Source: a virus
Reading direction: 5' to 3' (one strand)
IMG/VR virus record: IMGVR_UViG_3300031977_002862
Location: 1-64,000 of that record
DNA: 64,000 nt
In this document: in pieces, positions 8,419 to 16,951 of the stretch
Numbering within the stretch: the first letter of the stretch is position 1
Layout of the letters: each line of letters opens with the position of its first letter
Translations under genes and position numbers: made by a program
The notes under the pieces: model-generated
Told to the model about the DNA's origin: nothing
Database searches by the model: none
What the model saw: only the letters and a program-made list of their open reading frames with translations

Positions 8419-9066
8419 ATGGGTATTAAATTTACTTCTTCTGCTGGCGGCGCTAAAAAGTCGTCTCTTGAGCAATACACTTATAAAAACGGTGACAACT
8501 GTGTTCGTCTTTTCGGCGACTTGTTGCCTCGTTATATATACTGGGTAAAGGGTGAAAACGACAAAAACATTCCGATGGAATGCTTGTCTTTTGACCGAGA
8601 GAAAGAGGCTTTTCTAAATGTTGAAAAAGACTGGGTTAGGGAGTATTATCCTGACCTCAAGTGCGGCTGGTCGTACTCTGTACAGTGCATCGACCCTACC
8701 GACGGAAAAGCAAAAGTATTCAATCTCAAGAAGAAGTTGATGGACCAGATTCTTGTAGCTGCTGAAGATTTGGGTGATCCGACCGACTCTGAAAACGGTT
8801 GGGATATTCACTTTAAGCGCACCAAGAATGGCCCAAACGTCTACAACGTCGAATACACTCTTCAAACTCTGAAGTGTCAAAAAGGTATTCGCCCTCTCTC
8901 CGATGAAGAGCAGGCAGTTGTAGCCGCTGCAACACCAATTGACGAACTACTTCCTCGTCCTACTCCCGACGCACAGAAGGAGCTTCTTGAGCGAATTATG
9001 GCTGGTGGAGCTGGTGCAGACGAGAATACCGATGAATCCATTGAGGACGAGTTCGACGTTGCATAA
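8419..9066 (+). CDS. Single-stranded DNA-binding protein, gp32-like
   Basis: A 215-residue protein with the layout of T4-type gp32: a basic N-terminus (MGIKFTSSAGGAKKSSLEQY), a core with CGWSYSVQCIDPTDGKAKVFNL and NGWDIHFKRTKNGPNVYNVEY, and a strongly acidic C-terminal tail (DENTDESIEDEFDVA). Such tails recruit replication and recombination partners. It would coat ssDNA at forks and during recombination. AAAAGGAAAAA precedes the ATG. It ends one base into the gp47-like gene (TAATG). The assignment is by overall pattern and neighbours; the central zinc site of T4 gp32 is not obvious. Confidence 0.8.
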   Translation: MGIKFTSSAGGAKKSSLEQYTYKNGDNCVRLFGDLLPRYIYWVKGENDKNIPMECLSFDREKEAFLNVEKDWVREYYPDLKCGWSYSVQCIDPTDGKAKVFNLKKKLMDQILVAAEDLGDPTDSENGWDIHFKRTKNGPNVYNVEYTLQTLKCQKGIRPLSDEEQAVVAAATPIDELLPRPTPDAQKELLERIMAGGAGADENTDESIEDEFDVA

Positions 9067-10025
9067 TGAATATTCTATTCTCTGCCGATTGGCATATTAA
9101 GTTAGGTCAGAAAAACGTGCCCATTAACTGGGCGCGTGCTCGCTATGATACGTTCTTTCACCAGATTCATTTACTGGAAGAAGATGCAGATGTGCATATT
9201 ATAGGCGGCGACCTGTTCGACAGAGTACCAACCATAGAGGAATTAGAATTATATTTTGCATTCGTAAAAAAGTGTGAGATTGAAACACTGATTTACGACG
9301 GTAATCACGAAGCTACGAAGAAGAATAAAACCTTCTTCACCGCTTTAAAGGAAGTTACAGCTTCTATTAACCCTAAAGTGAACGTAATTGATGAGGCATA
9401 CGAGGACGAAAGAGGATTTAGCATTTTGCCTTATTGTGATTTACATAAGAAAAACTCGATAGAGATGCTAAACAAGGATTTTCCAGTATTCACGCACGTT
9501 CGTGGAGAAATTCCACCTCACGTCACTCCAGAGGTTAATTTAGATCGCTTTGATAAATTTCCAGTTGTTTTTGCGGGAGATCTGCACTCGCATTCCAACT
9601 GCCAGAGAAACATAGTATATCCTGGTAGTCCTATGACTACTAGTTTTCATCGGTCAAAGGTGGAAACGGGAGTGCTAATGATAACAGACGCGGACTGGGA
9701 ATGGCGTTGGGAGAAGCTGGAACTTCCACAGTTACTCCGCAAAACCGTCTCAGACCCTTCCGAGATGACTACAGGTCTTTATGACCACGTAATCTACGAA
9801 CTCGAAGGGGATCTGGGCGATCTTGCGAAAGTAAGCTCTACAGAGCTTCTCGATAAGAAAGTAGTAAGACGAAGTTCTGAAGCTACGCTAGTTCTTGACA
9901 AAGAATTGACAGTTGGAGAGGAGCTTGTAGAGTACCTTCTCTACGTGTTAGAGATACATGAAGATAAAATACCAGATATAGTAGGAATATTTAATGATTA
10001 CGCTAAAAACCTTGAAGTGGAGTAA
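9066..10025 (+). CDS. SbcD/Mre11-like nuclease (T4 gp47-like)
   Basis: A 319-residue calcineurin-like phosphoesterase. Metal-binding motifs appear in order: ADWH (Asp8, His10), GGDLFD (Asp49), DGNHE (Asn80, His81) and AGDLHSHSN. With the next gene it should form the recombination endonuclease complex that processes double-strand ends; in T4, gp46/gp47 is required for recombination-dependent replication. Length fits gp47 (about 340). It overlaps the gp46-like gene by 32 bases, a sign of translational coupling. Confidence 0.92.
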   Translation: MNILFSADWHIKLGQKNVPINWARARYDTFFHQIHLLEEDADVHIIGGDLFDRVPTIEELELYFAFVKKCEIETLIYDGNHEATKKNKTFFTALKEVTASINPKVNVIDEAYEDERGFSILPYCDLHKKNSIEMLNKDFPVFTHVRGEIPPHVTPEVNLDRFDKFPVVFAGDLHSHSNCQRNIVYPGSPMTTSFHRSKVETGVLMITDADWEWRWEKLELPQLLRKTVSDPSEMTTGLYDHVIYELEGDLGDLAKVSSTELLDKKVVRRSSEATLVLDKELTVGEELVEYLLYVLEIHEDKIPDIVGIFNDYAKNLEVE

Positions 10026-11790
10026 TTGTTTCTCGTATGGAGAGGACAATGAACTTGATTTATCCTCCACTCGACTTACTCAAATCTTGGGTAGTAATGG
10101 TGTTGGTAAGTCTTCAATCCCTCTAATACTAGAAGAAGTGCTGTTTAACAAGAACTCGAAAGGGATTAAAAAAGCAGATATTCCGAATCGAGAGTTAAAC
10201 GCTGGATACTCAATTTATATCTCTTTCTCAAAGGGACAAGATGAGTATGAAATTGACCTTCAAAGGAAATCTTCTTTGAAAGTAAAATTTCTAAAGAATG
10301 GGGAAGACATTGGTAGTCACACGGCTACCAATACCTATAAAACTATACAGGAAGTGCTTGGAATTGATTTCAAGACATTCTCTCAGGTTGTCTACCAGAA
10401 TACGAACGCAAGTTTGAACTTTCTAACAGCGACCGACGCAAATCGAAAAAAGTTTCTCATCGACTTGCTTGGACTTGAGAAGTATGTAAACCTGTTTGAA
10501 ATTTTTAAAGAAGCCTCAAGAGAGGTAGAACAAGAATTTTCAAATCTCGAAGGTCGTATATCCACCATTGAAAAATGGTTGGAAAATAATCGATTGACCG
10601 ATACTACCCCACGAGAACTTGTAAATCTTCCGAAAATCTCGGAAGAAGATGAGGAACAAGCCAGCAGTCTGATGGCTGAAATTAAAAATATTTCATCGAC
10701 GAATCGACAAATCTCACAAAATAATCAGTATAAAAAATTACTGAAAGAGATTGATATTAGCGAAATTAATGCAATTGACGCTACAGAAATACTTTCGTAT
10801 GATGAATTGCAGTCCGAAGTCGGGGCTATAGCGGGATCAATCGGTCTCTCACAAAAAATCATCAAAAAGATGGAGAGTCTGGAAAATGTATGTCCTACGT
10901 GCGAACAACCCGTTGACGAAGATTTTAAAGAGAAACATATCTCGGAAGAGAAAGAAAAGATTAAAATCGGACAAGACAAACAAACTGATATCCAGAAGAA
11001 AATTGAAGAAATTCAAGAAAACAACAAGAAGTTTCGCCTAAAAACTGAGAGGCAAAAAGAGTGGGAAGATTTATATCGTTCGGTCGATAGTTCGATTCCT
11101 GCGGAACCAGTAGATGAAGAAACTCTTCGTCTGCGTCTTTCAGAAGTTCGAGCACGGCTTGAAGACCAAAAGTCTGAAATCGCTAAAATACAGAAGGAGA
11201 ACGAAAGCCGTTCTGCTCACAATGCTCGAATTGAGGTTGTTACCGAGCAAACTACAGAGTTTGAGGAGCAACTTGCAGAACTTTCTGAAAGACACGCTGC
11301 TATTTCAAAGAAGCGTGGAAATCTTGAAATTCTCAAAAAAGCGTTCAGTACGAACGGACTGATAGCATACAAGATCGAAAATCTTGTGAAGGAACTGGAA
11401 GAATTAACAAGCGAATACCTCGCAGAACTTTCAGACGGTCGTTTTACTCTGAATTTTGCAGTCAACAATGATAAGTTGAATGTTGAAATTACAGATAACG
11501 GAAACATTATTGATATTCTCGCACTTTCGAGTGGAGAACTGGCACGAGTAAATACTGCTACTCTTCTAGCGATTCGTCGTCTAATGAGTAGTTTATCTTC
11601 GAGCCGTATCAATGTTCTGTTTCTTGACGAAGTAATGACTGTTCTCGACGAAGTAGGAAAAGAAAGGCTTGTAGAAGTTCTATTAGAAGAAGAACTCAAT
11701 ACTTATCTCGTGAATCACGGATGGTCTCATCCTCTTCTTGAGAAAGTAGAAGTTCAAAAGCAGTCAAATATAAGTAGGTTAGTAGCATAA
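9994..11790 (+). CDS. SbcC/Rad50-like ATPase (T4 gp46-like)
   Basis: A 598-residue SMC-like ATPase. Walker A is GSNGVGKS (33-40). Long coiled coils flank a zinc hook, CPTC (Cys300 and Cys303, in ENVCPTCEQPVDE). The signature motif is ALSSGELARV and Walker B is INVLFLDEVM (Asp545, Glu546). It is far shorter than bacterial SbcC (about 1000) but close to T4 gp46 (560), so the coiled coils are short. It partners with the upstream nuclease and is the ATP-driven DNA-tethering subunit. Confidence 0.92.
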   Translation: MITLKTLKWSNCFSYGEDNELDLSSTRLTQILGSNGVGKSSIPLILEEVLFNKNSKGIKKADIPNRELNAGYSIYISFSKGQDEYEIDLQRKSSLKVKFLKNGEDIGSHTATNTYKTIQEVLGIDFKTFSQVVYQNTNASLNFLTATDANRKKFLIDLLGLEKYVNLFEIFKEASREVEQEFSNLEGRISTIEKWLENNRLTDTTPRELVNLPKISEEDEEQASSLMAEIKNISSTNRQISQNNQYKKLLKEIDISEINAIDATEILSYDELQSEVGAIAGSIGLSQKIIKKMESLENVCPTCEQPVDEDFKEKHISEEKEKIKIGQDKQTDIQKKIEEIQENNKKFRLKTERQKEWEDLYRSVDSSIPAEPVDEETLRLRLSEVRARLEDQKSEIAKIQKENESRSAHNARIEVVTEQTTEFEEQLAELSERHAAISKKRGNLEILKKAFSTNGLIAYKIENLVKELEELTSEYLAELSDGRFTLNFAVNNDKLNVEITDNGNIIDILALSSGELARVNTATLLAIRRLMSSLSSSRINVLFLDEVMTVLDEVGKERLVEVLLEEELNTYLVNHGWSHPLLEKVEVQKQSNISRLVA

Positions 11791-12227
11791 TGGTCGATTC
11801 AAGAGCAAAAGGTCAGAGAGGGGAATATCTTGTAAGAGATATGCTTCGTGATGCTACAGGTCTACAGTTTGAGAGAGTGCCCAGTTCGGGCGCTCTGTCT
11901 TACTTAAAAGGAGATCTTTACGTTCCAGATGCAAAGAATCTGTTTTGTATCGAAGTAAAAAACTATGAAAAGTCTCCTCTCACTGACAAGATTTTTACAA
12001 ATAAAACAAACTACTTTTTACAGTGGTGGGACAAGATTGTAAAGCAAGCTGAGCTAAAGTTACAGCAACCTTTACTCTTTTTCAAATACTCACGGTCGAA
12101 AGTGTTTGTAGCAACTACAATTGAGCCGAAGAATTGCAAGTATATGTATATCAACTGGCTCGATTGTTATGTGCTGCTCGCAGAAGAGTGGTTACAACAA
12201 GAAAAAGTGGAGTTTGTAGGTGGTTAG
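11790..12227 (+). CDS. Hjc-like PD-(D/E)xK nuclease, probable Holliday junction resolvase
   Basis: A 145-residue nuclease. It has the resolvase pattern: KGQRGEYLVRDML (early Glu), ERVPSSGAL, GDLYVPD (Asp) and FCIEVKNY (Glu-x-Lys). This matches the order of catalytic residues in archaeal Hjc-type and related phage nucleases. It would trim or resolve branched recombination intermediates before packaging. ATG overlaps the gp46-like stop, and its own end overlaps the flap nuclease start. Holliday junction specificity is inferred; a general recombination nuclease is the alternative. Confidence 0.75.
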   Translation: MVDSRAKGQRGEYLVRDMLRDATGLQFERVPSSGALSYLKGDLYVPDAKNLFCIEVKNYEKSPLTDKIFTNKTNYFLQWWDKIVKQAELKLQQPLLFFKYSRSKVFVATTIEPKNCKYMYINWLDCYVLLAEEWLQQEKVEFVGG

Positions 12228-13071
12228 TTTTAAAGAACAGATGATGGAGCCCAATAAGAATGTTCTTATTGTAGACGGAATGAATATTGCATTTCGCTGG
12301 AAACATCAGGGTAAGTTGGATTTCGAGTTTGATTATCTACGAACTGTTGAAAGTCTGGCACATTCCTATGAGTGCAGTAAGATTATTATTGCTGCCGATT
12401 GGGGAAACAGTAAGTGGCGAAAAGAAATCTGCCCAGATTACAAAGAAAACCGAAAAGAAAGGTACAAAGACCAGACTGAACAAGAAAAAGAAGAGATGGA
12501 GATGTTTTTTCAGGAATATGAAAGAACTCTTCGTACTCTTGGAGAAAAGTTTTTAGTGCTTCGCTACTATCAAGTTGAAGCAGACGATATTGCGGCGTAT
12601 GTAGTTCGCCATCGAGAAAAACACGGTATTGAGGACATTTGGCTTATCTCAAGTGACCGAGACTGGGATCTTCTTGTCAATGACAATGTATCTCGATTCT
12701 CTACCGTAACTCGAAAAGAAACTACAGTGTTTAACTGGGAAGAATTTTTTGACTTTCCACGAGAAGAATATATTAGCTTCAAGGTTCTAACAGGCGATAA
12801 GGGTGACAACATAACTGGTATTCCAGGCATCGGACCCAAGCGCGCTACGGACTTGATTCACGAGTATGGAACTGCATTCGATATTTATGACAATATTCCG
12901 CTCGAAGGAAAGTATAAGTATATTCAAGCAATTAATGAAAGTGAAGATTTGATACTACAGAATTATCGAATGATGGATCTGCTCTCGTACTGCGAAGAAG
13001 CGATTGCATATCCTGGGCATAGTCTAGAAGAAATAGACGATCGTATTGAGGAATACATGTATGATGGTTGA
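12220..13071 (+). CDS. 5'-3' exonuclease / flap endonuclease (RNase H-like)
   Basis: A 283-residue FEN-family nuclease, the activity missing from the phage polymerase; it would remove RNA primers and flaps. Acidic metal ligands are seen in LIVDGMN, EADDIA, SSDRDWDLL and TGDKGDN, followed by the helix-hairpin-helix IPGIGPKRATDLI. I start at GTG 12220 because GTGGAG lies six bases upstream; ATG 12241 (MMEPNKNVLIVDG) is the alternative. Similar in size to T4 Rnh and T5 D15. It overlaps nrdA. Confidence 0.9.
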   Translation: MVSFKEQMMEPNKNVLIVDGMNIAFRWKHQGKLDFEFDYLRTVESLAHSYECSKIIIAADWGNSKWRKEICPDYKENRKERYKDQTEQEKEEMEMFFQEYERTLRTLGEKFLVLRYYQVEADDIAAYVVRHREKHGIEDIWLISSDRDWDLLVNDNVSRFSTVTRKETTVFNWEEFFDFPREEYISFKVLTGDKGDNITGIPGIGPKRATDLIHEYGTAFDIYDNIPLEGKYKYIQAINESEDLILQNYRMMDLLSYCEEAIAYPGHSLEEIDDRIEEYMYDG

Positions 13072-14824
13072 TTATGGTAGAGACAGGTTACTGTCAAAGT
13101 TCGGGATACAGACTCTCGAAGATAGATACTTGGTTGCGAATGAACGCTCGCCTCAAGACGCCTTCGCACGTGCGGCGAAAGCCTTTGCCGATGACGAAGC
13201 GCACGCACAACGTCTGTATGATTATGCAAGTAATCTATGGTTTATGTTCTCCACGCCAGTTCTGTCAAACGGCGGAACGACTCGTGGATTGCCTATCTCG
13301 TGCTTTCTGAACTACATTGAAGATAGCCGAGGAGGACTCACCGACCACTACACGGAGAACGCTTATTTGTCCTCCGTTGGTGGTGGTGTTGGCGGGAGCT
13401 GGAGCAGTGTTCGCTCTGTAGGTTCTCGTACAAGTAACGGAAGTGAGAGTACTGGTGTGATTCCTTTTATGAAGGTAGTTGACGCCGAAATGCTCGCTTT
13501 CTCTCAAGGAGTAACTAGAAGGGGGTCGTATGCGGCATATTTACATATTTCTCATCCAGAGATTGAAGAGTTTCTTGATGTGCGAAAGCCCACTGGCGGA
13601 GATATTAATCGTAAGTCCACTAATCTGCATCATGCTGTGGTCATTCCTGACAGCTTTATGAAGCTGATTGCACAGGCAACGACTGAAGCAGGTTTCGATG
13701 ACAGTTGGGATTTGATTGACCCGCACTCTGGAGAAGTTACTAAAACCGTTGCTGCGAAAGCACTTTGGGTAAAACTGATTCAAAATCGTGTTGAAACAGG
13801 TGAGCCCTATATTATGTTTGAAGATGCTGTAAATGAAGATTTGCCAGAGTATCAACGCTCTCTCGGACTTCGTGTGCATCATTCAAATCTTTGTTCTGAG
13901 ATTACTCTTCCTACTAATGAAGAACGCACAGCCGTGTGCTGTCTTTCTTCTGTCAACCTGGAAGAGTATGATTCTTGGAAAGATATTGACGAGTTTATTC
14001 CAGATCTCGTGCGTATGCTTGATAATGTATTAACTTATTTTATCGAACACGCTCCAGATCAGCTTGGAAAAGCCAAGTATTCTGCAATGCGTGAGCGTTC
14101 GATTGGTCTCGGTGCGATGGGTTTTCATGCTTATCTTCAGAGAAATAACATTGCCTTTGAAAGTGCGATGGCAAAATCGTTTAACAATCGTGTGTTTGCA
14201 GATATTAAGAGAAGAGCAGTTGAAGCTACGAAAGAGCTTGCAAAAGAACGCGGAGCATGTCCAGATGATCCTACGGGAACTATAAGAAACGCGCATCTTT
14301 TGGCAATCGCACCCAATGCTTCTTCAAGTATCATTTGTGCAAATACGAGTCCAAGTATTGAACCGTATCGTGCAAATGCTTTTACACAAAAGACAAAGTC
14401 TGGTACGAGTCTACTAAAGAATGAGTATCTTGAGCATACTCTTGATGAGATTGGTATGAATACAGACGAAGTATGGAAGTCCATTATGACGAATAATGGA
14501 AGTGTGCAGCATCTTGATTTTCTTGATGACTACACAAAAGATGTATTTAAGACCGCCGTTGAGCTTGACCAACGCTGGGTTGTAGAACTTGCAGCAGACC
14601 GACAGCAGCATATCTGCCAGTCTCAGTCTGTAAATCTGTTCTTTCCAGCGAACGTAAGTAAGCAAGAGCTGCACAATGTGCATATGCTTGCCTGGCGTCG
14701 AAGAATGAAAACACTCTACTATGCTCGTAGCGAAGCCTACAAAAGAGCGGAGGTGGTATCTGATGAAAAACTACGAGAGTTCGTATTTGATGACGAAAAC
14801 TCATGCCTTGCGTGTGAAGGATAG
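13061..14824 (+). CDS. nrdA: Ribonucleoside-diphosphate reductase, large subunit
   Basis: A 587-residue class I catalytic subunit that reduces ribonucleotides for dNTP supply. Catalytic residues are intact: Cys81 (PISC), the loop NLCSEI (Asn276, Cys278, Glu280), Cys293/294 as redox partner, and a C-terminal CLAC pair for thioredoxin or glutaredoxin. I use ATG at 13061, eight bases after GAGGA. The protein begins directly with the barrel region; there is no N-terminal ATP-cone, so dATP should not switch it off by the usual route. Bacterial NrdA is about 750 residues. Its partner NrdB follows at once. Confidence 0.94.
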   Translation: MMVDYGRDRLLSKFGIQTLEDRYLVANERSPQDAFARAAKAFADDEAHAQRLYDYASNLWFMFSTPVLSNGGTTRGLPISCFLNYIEDSRGGLTDHYTENAYLSSVGGGVGGSWSSVRSVGSRTSNGSESTGVIPFMKVVDAEMLAFSQGVTRRGSYAAYLHISHPEIEEFLDVRKPTGGDINRKSTNLHHAVVIPDSFMKLIAQATTEAGFDDSWDLIDPHSGEVTKTVAAKALWVKLIQNRVETGEPYIMFEDAVNEDLPEYQRSLGLRVHHSNLCSEITLPTNEERTAVCCLSSVNLEEYDSWKDIDEFIPDLVRMLDNVLTYFIEHAPDQLGKAKYSAMRERSIGLGAMGFHAYLQRNNIAFESAMAKSFNNRVFADIKRRAVEATKELAKERGACPDDPTGTIRNAHLLAIAPNASSSIICANTSPSIEPYRANAFTQKTKSGTSLLKNEYLEHTLDEIGMNTDEVWKSIMTNNGSVQHLDFLDDYTKDVFKTAVELDQRWVVELAADRQQHICQSQSVNLFFPANVSKQELHNVHMLAWRRRMKTLYYARSEAYKRAEVVSDEKLREFVFDDENSCLACEG

Positions 14825-14827
14825 AAA

Positions 14828-15781
14828 ATGCTTACAGAAGAACGAAACTATTACAAGCCCTTTCAATATAATTGGGCTTTTGAACACTATAAAAGCCAGC
14901 AGCATATGCACTGGCTTCCAGACGAAGTACCAATGGCAGACGACCTTAAAGATTATCGCAGTCTTGACGATAACAGCAAGCGGCTGCTCGGTCACATCTT
15001 CCGATTCTTTACACAATCAGACGTTGACGTCTGTTGTGGCTACGCAAAGCACTATCTGCCAACTTTCAAAGCACCTGAAGTGCGGATGATGTTGTCAGCT
15101 TTTGCTGCGATGGAAGCTGTTCATCAAGAAGCTTATTCCCAGCTTCTTGAGACGCTTGGATTTCCAGAAGACGAATACCAAATGTTTATGGATGTTCAAG
15201 CGATGGCAGATAAACACGAATATCTGTCAAACTTTGGAATGGGAACTAAAAAGGACATTGCGAAGACTGTAGCTGTCTATAGCGGATTTACGGAAGGCGT
15301 TCAGCTTTTTAGTAGTTTTGCTATATTGCTGAACTTTCCTCGCCATAATCTGATGAAAAATATGGGTCAGATTGTGACTTGGAGTATTCGAGACGAGACT
15401 CTACACGTTGAAGGAATGACGAAAATTTTCAAGACTTATGTTCGTGAAAATCCTGAAATATGGAATGATGAACTCAAGTATGAAATTTATTGTGCGGCTG
15501 AAAGAGTTGTAGAGCTTGAAGACGCATTTATTGACATTGCATTTAACAACTGTGAAGTCAAAGACTTAACTGCGAGCGAAGTGAAGGCATATATTCGTTA
15601 TATCGCTGACCGTCGATTGCTTCAGTTAGGTATGAAGAAAATCTTTAATAGCGAGAGTAATCCTCTTCCATGGCTTGATTATATGATTAATGCTGTGGAA
15701 CATACGAATTTCTTTGAGAATCGTGCTACAGAGTATGCTCGCGCAAGTACAACAGGTAACTGGCAGGATATATTTAAATGA
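14828..15781 (+). CDS. nrdB: Ribonucleoside-diphosphate reductase, small (radical) subunit
   Basis: A 317-residue ferritin-like radical subunit. All expected iron ligands are present: Asp65, Glu96, His99, Glu156, Glu190 and His193, with the radical tyrosine at Tyr103 (EAVHQEAY aligns with E. coli ETIHSRSY). It should generate the tyrosyl radical passed to NrdA. The C-terminus (NWQDIFK) would dock on the large subunit. The gene lies 3 bases after nrdA and overlaps the next ORF by four bases (ATGA). Confidence 0.95.
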   Translation: MLTEERNYYKPFQYNWAFEHYKSQQHMHWLPDEVPMADDLKDYRSLDDNSKRLLGHIFRFFTQSDVDVCCGYAKHYLPTFKAPEVRMMLSAFAAMEAVHQEAYSQLLETLGFPEDEYQMFMDVQAMADKHEYLSNFGMGTKKDIAKTVAVYSGFTEGVQLFSSFAILLNFPRHNLMKNMGQIVTWSIRDETLHVEGMTKIFKTYVRENPEIWNDELKYEIYCAAERVVELEDAFIDIAFNNCEVKDLTASEVKAYIRYIADRRLLQLGMKKIFNSESNPLPWLDYMINAVEHTNFFENRATEYARASTTGNWQDIFK

Positions 15782-16053
15782 CAGAAATACAAGATAAACC
15801 TACACTAGTTTTTGATGACAAAAACTATACTATAGATGATTTATCAGATACTTCTAAATACATTGTTAGTCAGCTTCAAGACTTAGAAAACCAAATTAAT
15901 GTGGCAAAAGGACGTTTAGATCAACTGGAAGTTGCAAAACGAGGCTTTACCAGCATGCTTGGTGAGGAACTTAAAAGAACTGACGAAGAAAAACAGGAAG
16001 AAATTCCTGGAGAAGTACCAGAAGAAACACCAGAAGAAGTTACAGCACATTAA
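15778..16053 (+). CDS. Small coiled-coil protein with acidic tail
   Basis: A 91-residue protein, last gene of the left operon. An N-terminal strand-like segment (PTLVFDDKNYTIDDLSD) is followed by a coiled coil (IVSQLQDLENQINVAKGRLDQLEVAKRGFTSML) and an acidic, Pro/Glu-rich tail (EEIPGEVPEETPEEV). I recall similar proteins in many marine phages (DUF6447-like). No function is known. Its ATG overlaps the nrdB stop, and a strong terminator follows directly. Confidence 0.75.
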   Translation: MTEIQDKPTLVFDDKNYTIDDLSDTSKYIVSQLQDLENQINVAKGRLDQLEVAKRGFTSMLGEELKRTDEEKQEEIPGEVPEETPEEVTAH

Positions 16054-16077
16054 AAAGGGGCCTTGAGCCCCTTTTTT
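16052..16077. terminator. Bidirectional intrinsic terminator between convergent operons
   Basis: The hairpin GGGGC (16057-16061) / GCCCC (16067-16071) with loop CTTGA is flanked by five A residues on the left and six T residues on the right. It can therefore stop both the plus-strand replication operon and the minus-strand virion operon, whose last stop codon (16076-16078) overlaps it. Confidence 0.85.
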
Positions 16078-16339
16078 ATAAAGTTACAGAAGTAGAATCT
16101 TGATCAATTTCAACTGAGACCGTTTCTACAGATATAGTATCTATTGAGACTCCGATTTCTTCCACTGAAGAGACAATGACACCAACTTCATCTATTGTTG
16201 CAAGAGATACTTCTTCAAAAATATCTATCCCAAAATCATTTTCCTGAGAGAAGGAAAATTCTTCCGAAATATAATATCGAGCACCTATATCCCCTCTATA
16301 ACCTCTAGTAGCAATAGCTAGTCTTCTCTGAACTGTCAT
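16076..16339 (-). CDS. Hypothetical virion-operon protein, 87 aa
   Basis: The last gene of the minus-strand operon. A basic N-terminus (MTVQRRLAIATRGYRGDIG) is followed by an acidic, Val/Ile/Ser-rich region (VGVIVSSVEEIGVSIDTISV) that looks like repeated beta strands. No domain is recognised. Its start overlaps the preceding stop by four bases, so it is translationally coupled to the tail-like protein upstream and is probably structural. Confidence 0.65.
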   Translation of the reverse strand: MTVQRRLAIATRGYRGDIGARYYISEEFSFSQENDFGIDIFEEVSLATIDEVGVIVSSVEEIGVSIDTISVETVSVEIDQDSTSVTL

Positions 16340-16950
16340 GATGTTCTCGTAACAGTAGTGGTCTCTGTATTTGTTTGAGCAATAGTAAGTGTAATATCTC
16401 CTACAGTAATCGAAGTGTCTTGTATAGTTTGAGGAGCGCCACTATCTAAGCCTAGAATTCTCCATATATCATACAATCTTCCTGTAGTGGTTTCTCCACC
16501 AACTATTGCTGTTTCTGTAATGTTTGAACGAGTTAAACTAACAGAAACATTTGTAGTAGGGTTTACAGGATTTTCTCCTGGTTCACGAGTATAGATGTTT
16601 CCAACAATATCTAAGAGATATCCATTACTACCATTAGCACCTGCATCCCAGGGTTGAATTCTCCAACCATTTTCTAAAAAGTATGTGTCACCAATAAAAG
16701 TACTAGAAGTAATAGGATCTCCCCCTAGCACAGATATGGCTTTTGGCCAGGTAGAGTTCGATCTTGTAGAGACCCATTCTTTCCAGTTCGAATAAATATC
16801 CTCTTTTACATCAATCGTAGTTTCCCCGGCATTTATTAAGATTAACTTACTAGGGCCGTCAAAAGTAACTTTTTGATTACCGTAATAGCCAAGAGGAGGG
16901 TTTTTATCCCAAAAATCGTAATGACCGTAGTTGAAAGCTAAATTTGGCAT
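16336..16950 (-). CDS. Tail-associated structural protein, 204 aa
   Basis: A beta-rich protein with VKEDIYSNWKEWV, AISVLGGDPI, FIGDTYFLENGWRIQPW and DIVGNIYTREPG. I recall this ordered pattern (workstation helix, GGDP, NGWRI, GNLY) in a recurrent phage tail family of unknown exact role. The C-terminal third has regular Thr/Val-rich strands. It sits among fibre genes at the end of the operon, so a distal tail or fibre-attachment function is inferred. Confidence 0.65.
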   Translation of the reverse strand: MPNLAFNYGHYDFWDKNPPLGYYGNQKVTFDGPSKLILINAGETTIDVKEDIYSNWKEWVSTRSNSTWPKAISVLGGDPITSSTFIGDTYFLENGWRIQPWDAGANGSNGYLLDIVGNIYTREPGENPVNPTTNVSVSLTRSNITETAIVGGETTTGRLYDIWRILGLDSGAPQTIQDTSITVGDITLTIAQTNTETTTVTRTS

Positions 16951-16951
16951 T

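Noticed and set aside
13046-13060. TTG start for nrdA at 13046
   Set aside because: ATG 13061 has a GAGGA at the right distance; the TTG has none.
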